A DNA stretch of 64,000 nt from Aurantiochytrium sp. KH105. Taxonomy: Eukaryota > Sar > Bigyra > Thraustochytrida > Thraustochytriidae. The position numbers and the translations under genes are program-made. Every line of letters begins with the position of its first letter. Positions within the stretch are counted from its first letter, which is position 1. The notes below the pieces were generated by a model. The model did not search any database. It saw nothing but the letters and a program-made list of their open reading frames with translations, and had not been told where the DNA came from. Shown one piece after another: positions 1 to 8,089 of the stretch. Where the stretch lies: contig BGKB01000184.1 of assembly GCA_003116975.1 (NCBI GenBank), positions 62,001 to 126,000 of the forward strand, read 5' to 3'.

Positions 1-1575
1 CGCGCGAAAGGTAGGGCCAAAGGTATAGACATCGGAGAGGGCGCAGGCATAGGTCTCCACGTTGAGCTGTCCGGAGACCGTGAGAAAAGCAGGCTTGCTG
101 AAGAAATCCTTGGTATAGTCCACGTCACCCTCCTTGAGCTTGGTGTTCGGGTCATCGAGCGCGTACTTCTTTGCGAGCTCGGCCGTGACCGTGGGAAGCT
201 TACCCTTGTTCTCCTCAGCCTTGCCGAGCATAGTGGTGACAGCCATCATCTCACCTGCACCCTCGCAGTCGCTGGCCGTGATAATTGGCGTGTGCACGTA
301 CTGAAAGCCCTGAAGGCGGAAAAAGTCATGGATGGCAAAGGCGCAGGCGTTGCGAACGCGGGCCACGCAGGCAATGAGGTTGGTGCGCGCCCGAAGGTGC
401 GCCTGCTCACGAAGGAACTCCACACTGTGGCCAGCAGACTTGTTGCCGGTCTTGGAGAGAGGATATTCCTTGGGATCGACGGTACCGAGGACCTCGACGA
501 TGTCGGCCTTGAGCTCGATGGCCTGCTCGGCGCGCTGCGGCGCGACAAGAGTGCCGACGAAGCGATGCGAAGAGCCGACGCCACCGGCGCCAACAAGTTG
601 ATCAAAGTTGGTGGTATCCTGAGCGCTGCAGACCACCTGAAGACTGGCCTGGCAAGAGCCATCGTTGAGCTCAACAAAGGCGAGCGAGCCCTTGCCTGCG
701 GAGCGCACGGTGCGCGCCCAGCCGCACACTGAAACGGTCTTGCCGACGGCAGCCTTGCTATCGGTCTCGAGGATGTCCTTGACGCGCGAGTGTGAGCGCT
801 TAAAGAGTTTGCCCATGGGTACTTGCTCTGCGCCCATGGCCGCGCCGGTGATGGAGGTGGCCTTGGCAGCGGCCTTGGCAGCGGCCTCACCGGCGGCAGC
901 AGCCTGAGCGGCCTTGCCAGCGTAAAAGGAGAACGGACTCTCGAGGCAGGCATCCATGCTGGACTCCTTGAGGATGGTTTCGAACCAGCGCGAGACGTTG
1001 GAGAGCTTGCTCTGGCGGGGCTTGGCCTCGATGGCGGAGCGGAGAGGGCCGACCAGAGCGCTGGCTACGGCGACATCGGCAAAGGTGAGGGCGTCGCCCA
1101 CGAGGTAGGAAGCCTTGCGGAGTTTTTTGTCGACAACGGCGCAGACCTCATCGACGAGAGCCTTGGTGGACCGGGCGGTGACCTCATCTGCAGCATCACC
1201 TGCGACCTTGGCAAGCGACGTGCCGGCCTTGAGGCAGGCGACCTCGGCGAGGGGGTCGAGAACGTCGACGGCGTACTCCATCCACTGGTCGACTTCGGCC
1301 TTGGTAGCGGCATCTGCACCACCGAGGAACTTGCTATCGGCACTGTCAGCAGCGCGCGCGAGCAGCTTCATGGCCGAGACGGAGCTAAAGGCCGCGCACC
1401 CGTCGGATCCCTTCCACAGCGCTGGGAGCTTGTTCGTCGGGCTCGTGCCCTTTTTCGGGGCGTTCTTGAGCAACTTGGTCTCCATTTCCGCGCCAGTGAG
1501 CTTCGCTGCGCTCTGCACGCGCAGCGTGCGCGCGTTGTCGCCCGGCAGGGCGTGCAAGACCCAGGCGGCCGTCAT
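1..1575 (-). CDS. asparaginyl-tRNA synthetase with GST-like N-terminal domain, 3' end outside window
   Basis: Charges tRNA-Asn with asparagine in the cytosol. The minus frame is open from an ATG at 1575 to the window edge (525 codons). Residues about 1-220 look like a GST C-terminal fold, with the typical SYLVGDALTFADVAVASAL helix. From about residue 250 there is an OB-fold anticodon-binding domain (VSVCGWARTVRSAGKGSLAF). The class II core follows, ending at LTVSGQLNVETYACALSDVY and the motif 2 start GPTFRA. That C-terminal context is characteristic of AsnRS rather than AspRS. The rest of the catalytic domain (motif 2 loop and motif 3) lies left of the window. The GST-like extension resembles those that dock synthetases into multi-synthetase complexes, which is inference here. 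No intron is needed in the visible part. It is divergent from the kinase gene at 3088. Confidence 0.9.
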   Translation of the reverse strand, partial: MTAAWVLHALPGDNARTLRVQSAAKLTGAEMETKLLKNAPKKGTSPTNKLPALWKGSDGCAAFSSVSAMKLLARAADSADSKFLGGADAATKAEVDQWMEYAVDVLDPLAEVACLKAGTSLAKVAGDAADEVTARSTKALVDEVCAVVDKKLRKASYLVGDALTFADVAVASALVGPLRSAIEAKPRQSKLSNVSRWFETILKESSMDACLESPFSFYAGKAAQAAAAGEAAAKAAAKATSITGAAMGAEQVPMGKLFKRSHSRVKDILETDSKAAVGKTVSVCGWARTVRSAGKGSLAFVELNDGSCQASLQVVCSAQDTTNFDQLVGAGGVGSSHRFVGTLVAPQRAEQAIELKADIVEVLGTVDPKEYPLSKTGNKSAGHSVEFLREQAHLRARTNLIACVARVRNACAFAIHDFFRLQGFQYVHTPIITASDCEGAGEMMAVTTMLGKAEENKGKLPTVTAELAKKYALDDPNTKLKEGDVDYTKDFFSKPAFLTVSGQLNVETYACALSDVYTFGPTFRA

Positions 1576-3087
1576 GGTGGGTGGGTGCTGTTGTCGATGT
1601 TGTGTTGCAAGGCCGACGCCGCCGCTTCGTTCGCCTGCTCGCTCGCGGGCTCGCTGGTAGGTCGCGTGGCGTGACTAGCGCGGTGCGGAGGCCGGCCTGT
1701 CGCCTGGAGAGAGGGTCGCTCGGAGCGCGTGCGTGGACGCGATGGCGGTCTAGTAGTTGTCGCCAAGCTAGCAGCCGCACAATATCGCGAAAGTGCACCC
1801 AGCAGTAGCTTTCTCCTCCTCAAGATCGATGACGATGCACGTTTTTCCCGAACAACACCTTCTTCTTCTATGATACAACCTCTGTCATGGAGGTTGCGTT
1901 CCGGCGCCGCGCCGTAGCATTCGCGAGGCGAGGCGAGGTGATGCGAGGCGATGCGAAGGAATGTATTGCGGGGGGGTGGGTGGGTATGCACGGACAGTTG
2001 GTAAGCGCGAGCGAGGACTGTTCCGGGAGCAACGATCGTCATAATGGATCGCTTTGGCTGCTGCTACGGCTCGCGAGGACGCGTCGACATACTTCAAGAG
2101 GACATTGACCCATTCGAACGAATTCATGTGCATGAACTGCGATGGTCTGAGTGTCGCCTAAGATCACCCTTTTTTTCTTGGCACGTCACCACCTTTTCAT
2201 TGATCATTGATCCTCATCGTCCTCATCCATCATCCTCCTCGCCCTCTCGTTGCTTCATTCCCAATCACCTGGCAACATCACTGGCTCACGCGTACTTGCT
2301 GGCTCGTATAGTGGCCATGGTGGCCGGCCTGAGACGGACGTTCGACGCCAACATCGGACGTCGCTGTTCTCTTCCGCGCCGCCAGTAGTATAAATGTGAC
2401 TGACTGGGCCGACATCTGCATGCCATGCGCTGCAGCTGGTAGCTGTGGCCGCATCCACCCGTCGTCCCGCACGGCGCCGAGATCAGGAGCCTCCGCCGCC
2501 TCGCCATCGCCACCTCGCTCCGAACGCGGAGGAACGTCTCCGCCTTGCGCGTCACGTCCTGGCTGGGCCTTGCGAGCCCGCGAGCTCGCAAGGCGTCGAA
2601 GTCGAAGTCCACACATGCCGAGCCAAGACGACCACGATTCCGACAAGACCGACCGCCTGCCCGCCGGAGTCATCGCGGCTCATCTCGAGGAAACCAATCG
2701 CATCGACGCCGACGCCAACGACGACGACAGACAAAGAAGAAGAAGAAGAAGAAGAAGAAATTAACGACGATGACGACGACAATGAAGAAGAAGAAGAAGA
2801 AGAAGAAGAAGGAGAACCAGAAGAGAGTGGAGGCGACGCGACGATGGCCGCGATGCATTGCAATCAATGCTCGCGCGATCCTCGGCGCGGCCAAGTGAAC
2901 CTGCGGTGGGTGCAAGTCGGCTATCCGCCCTCCGCCCACTTTCGCGCGCGAATAGCCCACTTGCGGCGCCGCAGCCGCCCCCACTTCTTCTTCTTCTTCT
3001 TCTTCTTCTCCTGGCGGAGTCGAGGCCGCGCGCAGAAGCGCTTCGGGCACGTGCGGCGGCGTGCGTGCGGCGTGCGTGCGGCGTGCG
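1576..3087. other. divergent intergenic region with purine-triplet tracts
   Basis: Separates the minus-strand AsnRS from the plus-strand kinase, so it should carry both promoters. It holds GCGAG/GCGATG pentamer tracts at about 1921-1960, (GAA)n tracts at about 2722-2760 and 2783-2812, and a complementary (CTT)n tract at about 2983-3010. A short open frame at 2615-2764 (49 codons, beginning MPSQDDHDSDKTDRL, ending in an Arg run) has coding-like composition. It could be a leader peptide or the remains of an exon. I could not support a gene. Confidence 0.5.
2722..3011. repeat. inverted (GAA)n / (TTC)n triplet tracts
   Basis: Two GAA/AAG-type purine runs (about 2722-2760 and 2783-2812) are followed about 170 bp later by a CTT-type pyrimidine run (about 2983-3010). 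The arms are complementary, so a transcript or single strand could fold back. Such tracts also form triplex DNA. They lie upstream of the kinase start. Confidence 0.75.
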
Positions 3088-5040
3088 ATGGCGCTCGCGG
3101 GGGCCGCGGCGCGGAGGGCGCCCGCGCGGAGGGGCGCCGCGCTCGCGGGCGGGGCCGCGCGCGGGAAGGCGAGCCTGGCGGCGCCATGGACCCGATCCTC
3201 GACGCCGACGCCGAGGATGACGCCGACGGCGCCCGCGGCGGCGGCGGCGACGGCGGCGACGGCGGCGACGAGGAGGACCGCGGGCGCCGCTGCGAGGGCG
3301 CGCGGCGCGCGCGCGAGGGGCGCAGCGCTCTCGAGCAGCGCCGCCTCGGCCGCCAGCAAGGGCGTGTCCGAGGGCGGCAAGGTCTTCACGCGAGACGCAT
3401 GGAAACGCGCGCTGTCGGCGAGCGTGCACGAGCGCCTGCGCGACGGCGAGGGGGGCGGCGCCAAGGGGGCCCACGGCGGCGGGAACAAAGCCTCCGAGGC
3501 TGAGGCCGCCGCGTCAAAGTTCGCGCGCGAGACGGAAGAGTGGTCCGCGCGCCGCGCCGCCATGTTCGAGGTGGCGCAGTTGCAACGACTCGTGCTGCCG
3601 TCAATAACGTGCGGGTCGTCGCCCAGCAGCTGCATCGCGGGCAGAGTGGTCCCCGCCATTAGCGTCTGCCCCGATGGAGACTGGGGAGAGGTCATGGGCA
3701 AGCGGTGCCCGGAGGAGACCTGGGCCTGCGAACCGACACAGGTATTGGAATCCACGGTCGTGAGCTCGACACCCATCGATCGACTCATGTGCAAGCGGAG
3801 CGTGACCATGCCGCTCAAGTCGCTGGCGTCGTCGGGCCCTAAGAAGAAGGGCCGCATTAAGCCCATGCGATCTGTTGTCCGTCGCCTCGGAGACGACGTC
3901 ATTAATCATCGGGGCAAGTTCGTGGACCTTACGCACCTGCGGACCCGCATTGCCGACAAGCTCATGACCCTGCACGAGCCGCGACTGTGCGACACGTACG
4001 AGGTGGACATGACGGCCAAAGGCTATCTCGGCGAGGGCCGACAGGGTGTGGTCCGCATTGGGCATCGGCTCAAGGCCACCGATTTTGCAAGGGCCGGAGC
4101 GATCTTTGACAGACTTACGGGGAAGCGCCTGGTGGCCGAGGTTTGCGCCGACCCGAACGACGCGTACTCTGTCAAGACCTGCAACAAATTTCAAAAATTC
4201 TTTCGCAAGGAAGACGTGGGCTCAGTACGCCACGAGGTGCGCGTGCTGCGGCGGTTGTCGCCGCACCCACATTTGCTCCGCTTCGTGGAGTCCTTCGAGT
4301 CCCCTATTAATATTCACATTGTGGCCGAGTACTGTACAGGTGGGGACCTCTTTTCGTTTCTCAATAGCCACGACTTTGACCGCCAATTAGAGACTGATGC
4401 CGCCTGCGCCGTGCGCGACTTGCTCTCTGTGCTCCAACACGTGCACAAGCATGGCGTCGCGCACTTGGACATCAAGCTGGAGAACATTATGCTGCGCACT
4501 CCTGCGTCGACGCTGGACCAGGCCGATCTCGTCCTTGTCGACTTTGGCCACTCGCGCGATCTTCCCAGCAAGGCGAGCGCTACTGCGCCGCTCGGCAGCT
4601 CTGTTATTTCTGGCACACTCCGGCGTCCCGTGGGCAGCCCAAGCTACGCGGCTCCCGAGGTCGTGCTCGAGAGCCAGTACAGCGCGCGTTCGGACGTGTG
4701 GTCGCTTGGCGTCATTACGTATGTGCTGCTTCAAGGTTATCTGCCCTTTCCGCATTTGCAAACCAAGCAATGGCGCGATTTTAAGACGTCAGATTACACC
4801 GCCTCGCAGAATTCGCCCTTTCGTTTTCAGGACGATTGGTGCGACCTTTCCCCGGAGGCCTCTGACTTCGTGCGGCGTTGCCTTACGGTCGACCCGGAGC
4901 GCCGACTCACGGTCGACCGCGCACTTGCCCATCCATGGATCAAAAAACAAACGGCTGCCGCAGAGAAAAAGGCCGCCTCGCAAGAGAATGAGACTCCGTC
5001 CAAGTCGGGTGGCGGCATTCTCTCGCGTTTCTTTTCATGA
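3088..5040 (+). CDS. CAMK/SNF1-like serine/threonine protein kinase
   Basis: Predicted Ser/Thr kinase of 650 residues. The catalytic domain covers about 310-615: glycine loop GEGRQG, ATP lysine K363 in YSVK, an alpha-C glutamate in VRHEVRVL, catalytic loop HLDIKLEN (D461), DFG at 485-487, APE at 522-524, and a final HPWIKK. HLD in place of HRD is shared by several CAMK kinases, so activity is expected. Residues 1-100 are Ala/Arg/Gly-rich and poorly constrained. The reading frame is convincing only from about nt 3340, so the start is uncertain. The ATG at 3088 is the first in this frame, while another frame has a strong-context ATG at 3186 that would need a splice. No regulatory domain follows the kinase. 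Substrate and pathway unknown. Confidence 0.85.
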   Translation: MALAGAAARRAPARRGAALAGGAARGKASLAAPWTRSSTPTPRMTPTAPAAAAATAATAATRRTAGAAARARGARARGAALSSSAASAASKGVSEGGKVFTRDAWKRALSASVHERLRDGEGGGAKGAHGGGNKASEAEAAASKFARETEEWSARRAAMFEVAQLQRLVLPSITCGSSPSSCIAGRVVPAISVCPDGDWGEVMGKRCPEETWACEPTQVLESTVVSSTPIDRLMCKRSVTMPLKSLASSGPKKKGRIKPMRSVVRRLGDDVINHRGKFVDLTHLRTRIADKLMTLHEPRLCDTYEVDMTAKGYLGEGRQGVVRIGHRLKATDFARAGAIFDRLTGKRLVAEVCADPNDAYSVKTCNKFQKFFRKEDVGSVRHEVRVLRRLSPHPHLLRFVESFESPINIHIVAEYCTGGDLFSFLNSHDFDRQLETDAACAVRDLLSVLQHVHKHGVAHLDIKLENIMLRTPASTLDQADLVLVDFGHSRDLPSKASATAPLGSSVISGTLRRPVGSPSYAAPEVVLESQYSARSDVWSLGVITYVLLQGYLPFPHLQTKQWRDFKTSDYTASQNSPFRFQDDWCDLSPEASDFVRRCLTVDPERRLTVDRALAHPWIKKQTAAAEKKAASQENETPSKSGGGILSRFFS

Positions 5041-5318
5041 TCATGATCATACGGATCATGATGACGATGATGACGATAATCTGCTGCCTGCTTTGCAGCA
5101 TTATAACTGCGTGAAATTGATCATTTTTTGTTGACCCTTTCTTTCTTCTGTCGCCAATGATAATCACAGCCTTTGCTTCCTTGAAAGGAAGAATCTAACA
5201 GCCTCAGTTTGTCGCAAAGGTTGTTGCTGCAGCTGAGAGGGGCGCACCAATGTCAGAAGTCGCCCTAGCAACGATGCTGCTGATATGGTTTTTCATGCTG
5301 GCTGCCGAGACGAGATCT

Positions 5319-5621
5319 TCACAGAGCGAGACCACGACCATGAACACTTGCACCCTCCATTCCAGTATCTTCATCGCTGCTTGGCGCCTCTCTCACAAGC
5401 ATCATCGAGTCCTCGCCTGCACCGCTCTTGCGTCGCGAGAAGGCGGCGCTCCCGCTTCGCACGCCGCGCGCAAAGTATCGCTTGCTCGTGCGCACAAAGC
5501 ACGGTTGCGCCTGCATCTCCACGTACACCAGAACGGCGACCACCGTGACGGCGAGTGCCAGCGCCGCAAGTACGTGCGGCACCTTGACGAAGCGCTCCGC
5601 CTCGTCGGCGTCCATCTCCAT
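5319..5621 (-). CDS. small single-pass membrane protein, hypothetical
   Basis: A frame of 100 residues starting MEMDADEAERF. One strong transmembrane segment lies at about 15-35 (VPHVLAALALAVTVVAVLVY). It is followed by a basic stretch (RTSKRYFARGVRSG) and an acidic Ser-rich tail. The positive residues just after the helix suggest the C-terminus is cytoplasmic or matrix-side. No family recognised. It lies between two plus-strand genes and its start is 226 bp from the M32 fusion start, so the two could share a divergent promoter. Support is only the composition and the clean membrane segment. Confidence 0.45.
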   Translation of the reverse strand: MEMDADEAERFVKVPHVLAALALAVTVVAVLVYVEMQAQPCFVRTSKRYFARGVRSGSAAFSRRKSGAGEDSMMLVREAPSSDEDTGMEGASVHGRGLAL

Positions 5622-5847
5622 CGTCCCGAGGCTCGGGCGGCTGTTTGTTCCCGGTCTGAGCTGTGCTTGGTCTCTCCTCGTCGACCAACAAAAGCACGTG
5701 AAGCGATCGACGTGAAGAATGAATGACGGACGATGATCTCGCGTCTTCAAGACCGCAACTTGCTTTCGGCCCGTCCCGCGGCCACGGTAACCTCGCTCGG
5801 CTCGGCTTGGCTTGAAGTAGTGTCGCGCGGGGGAGGACAAAAGGACA

Positions 5848-7842
5848 ATGCAGCAACGCGCGGTGCTGGGCGTGGTGCGGCGCGTGGCCGCTCACCCAAA
5901 TGCAGACAAGCTCCGACTTTGTGAGGTCGATGTGGGCGCCAAGGAGGCGCTGCAGATCGTCTGCGGCGCGCCAAACGTGCGCGAGGGACTCCGCGTGGCC
6001 GTGGCGCGCGTCGGTACGCAACTCGAAGTCCCCGAGTTCAAGAGCGAGGCGGCAGAGCCCCTGAAATGGTCCAAGATGAAGTTGAAAAAGTCGAAAATCA
6101 GGGGCGAAGCGTCCAATGGCATGATGTGCTCCTTGCACGAGCTTGGATTCACCTCGCAAACCGAAGACCTGCACGCCGGGATCTGGGAGATTCAGGACGA
6201 GGTCGTTGCCGACGCACAGCCCGGGTCACCCATCGGAGACGACTGGCCTCAACGTTGCATCGCTGATGCCGTCTCGGTGCAAGATGCGCGCGCCCCGCTG
6301 ACGAGTCTGGAAAAACACTGGGATACTGCTGGCGCACTATCCGAGGCGGGCGCTCTGTTGCAATGGGATCGATCTACCATGATGCCCGCCGCAGCTGCGC
6401 CTGCGCGAGCCCGCCAGCAGAGCGTGCTCACTCGCGTTGTCCACGAGATGAACACGAGCGCCGAATACGATGGTCTCTTGCAAGAAGCGCGATCTCCCAC
6501 TGTCCAGGCTAACCTCAACGCTTTCGAAAAGCGTAGTGTCGAGCTTGCAACGCGAGAACTTGCTCTCAACAAGGCTGTTTCGTCCGAGACTGTTGCCCAG
6601 CGTGCCAAGCTGCAAGCGGAGACCCTTACTCGCTGGGAAAAGGCGCGCGAGCTTGGAAAATGGAAGATTGTCGAGCCGGTCTTTGCCGACCTTCTCGAGA
6701 TCTCTCGCGACATTGCCCGCGACCAAGCTGCCGTCCTTGCCCAAGTCGCGCCGGATACAGCGCCCAAGGGAGCCTACGGTGCTCTTGTGCAAGAATATGT
6801 CATGGACATTGACGAGGATGGCATTGCCGACATCTTTGCCACGCTAAAGAAGCGTCTCTCCCCTCTGGTTCAGGGCGCCGAGGCTGCGGCACCTTCTCCA
6901 GCTCTCGATGCCTCAGCTTCGGGGACAGCTTTTGAAATCGCCAAGCAAAAGGAGTTTTCCAATGCGGTGCTCAAGTCGGTCTTCGGCAAGGAGCTCGCCA
7001 AGACGCGCCTTGATGAGAGCGTGCATCCGTTCTCCATCGGAATCTCTGATGGCGACGTACGGATCACCACGCGCTACAATCCTGATAACCTGCGCGAGGG
7101 TCTCATGGGATCAATGCACGAGGCAGGGCACGCGCTTTATGAGCTCGGGGCGCCCGCTCGAGGATGGCCTGCGGGTACGTTTCTCGACATTGCCACGCAT
7201 GAATCACAAAGCCTCTTTCTTGAGCGCATGATTGGCCAGAGTCGTCCGTTTTGCAAGTGGATCCAGGGCCGCTACGCACAGACCTTTGGCTATGGCCGCC
7301 TTGACCAGGATCAGCGCGCAGGACTGGAGGACCTTCTCCTCGCTGGCCTCAACGCGCGCTCGGACACCTTTGTTCGCGTAGATGCCGACGAGCTCGCATA
7401 CCCATTGCACGTGATCGCTCGCTTTGAACTCGAACGCAGCCTTTTTGACGGCTCCCTTGCTGTCAAAGACCTGCCTCAGGCCTGGATTGATACCCATGCC
7501 GAGCTTCTTGGCCGTGCGCCGCCTGCCGATGATGGCAAGAAGAACGTCTTGCAGGACACGCACTGGTACGCAGGATACTTTGGTTACTTTCCGAGCTACA
7601 CTATTGGCGCAATGGCGGCGCATCAGCTTTTTACTACGATGCAAGGTGATCTTGGCGCAGACAACGTGTCAGGTCTGATTGAGAAGGGCAACTTTGAACC
7701 CATCGTCGGCTGGCTCCGTGAAAACGTTCATGCTCATGGCCGCATGGACTCGGGTGTTCAGGGTCTCTTGAAACGGGTCACTGGTCGCACGCTTGATGCA
7801 AACGCCTATTGCGACTATCTCGAGCAAAAGTACTCGTCGTGA
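5848..7842 (+). CDS. PheT-type tRNA-binding domain fused to M32 (Taq-type) metallocarboxypeptidase
   Basis: 664 residues with two modules. Residues 1 to about 135 form an OB-fold like the N-terminal B2 domain of bacterial PheRS beta (HPNADKLRLCEVDVG, LQIVCGAPNVREGLRVAVA, KLKKSKIRGEASNGMMCS). From about 140 the protein is a full M32 carboxypeptidase, beginning LLQWDRSTMMP. The zinc motif is HEAGH at 424-428. The downstream DIATHESQS motif supplies the third ligand, E452. The C-terminal signature is HWYAGYFGYFPSYTIGAM. M32 enzymes remove C-terminal residues from peptides. The tRNA-binding module in front is unusual and suggests RNA or translation-linked localisation, which is inference. All catalytic residues are present. 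The ATG at 5848 (GGACAATGC) begins directly with the OB-fold. No targeting peptide seen. M32 is patchy in eukaryotes, so transfer from bacteria is plausible. Confidence 0.9.
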   Translation: MQQRAVLGVVRRVAAHPNADKLRLCEVDVGAKEALQIVCGAPNVREGLRVAVARVGTQLEVPEFKSEAAEPLKWSKMKLKKSKIRGEASNGMMCSLHELGFTSQTEDLHAGIWEIQDEVVADAQPGSPIGDDWPQRCIADAVSVQDARAPLTSLEKHWDTAGALSEAGALLQWDRSTMMPAAAAPARARQQSVLTRVVHEMNTSAEYDGLLQEARSPTVQANLNAFEKRSVELATRELALNKAVSSETVAQRAKLQAETLTRWEKARELGKWKIVEPVFADLLEISRDIARDQAAVLAQVAPDTAPKGAYGALVQEYVMDIDEDGIADIFATLKKRLSPLVQGAEAAAPSPALDASASGTAFEIAKQKEFSNAVLKSVFGKELAKTRLDESVHPFSIGISDGDVRITTRYNPDNLREGLMGSMHEAGHALYELGAPARGWPAGTFLDIATHESQSLFLERMIGQSRPFCKWIQGRYAQTFGYGRLDQDQRAGLEDLLLAGLNARSDTFVRVDADELAYPLHVIARFELERSLFDGSLAVKDLPQAWIDTHAELLGRAPPADDGKKNVLQDTHWYAGYFGYFPSYTIGAMAAHQLFTTMQGDLGADNVSGLIEKGNFEPIVGWLRENVHAHGRMDSGVQGLLKRVTGRTLDANAYCDYLEQKYSS

Positions 7843-8089
7843 TCTCCCATTCATTCATAGACAAAATCAACAACATCATCATCGTTTTGACATTGCAAAA
7901 GAGCATCTGCGCACCATCAAGTGTTGGGCGACTGACTGTAAATGCCTGGTGCAGACAGACTGAGCACCACGAGCAAAAGGAAGGCGCCGCGATCTCGATC
8001 ATTCGATCGTGCCTTGCCTTGCCTTCACTCTGCAAACTTTGCTCATCAGCAAAGAATCAAACAGCCAAACGTTCTGCGAGGCGGCAAAA

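Noticed and set aside
823-1674. + strand frame of 283 codons at the left edge
   Set aside because: Antisense of the AsnRS GST-like and OB-fold region.
2670-3902. Minus frame of 410 codons over the kinase 5' region
   Set aside because: Dominated by Ala/Arg and a homopolymer-like Phe run from the triplet repeats; overlaps the kinase coding frame.
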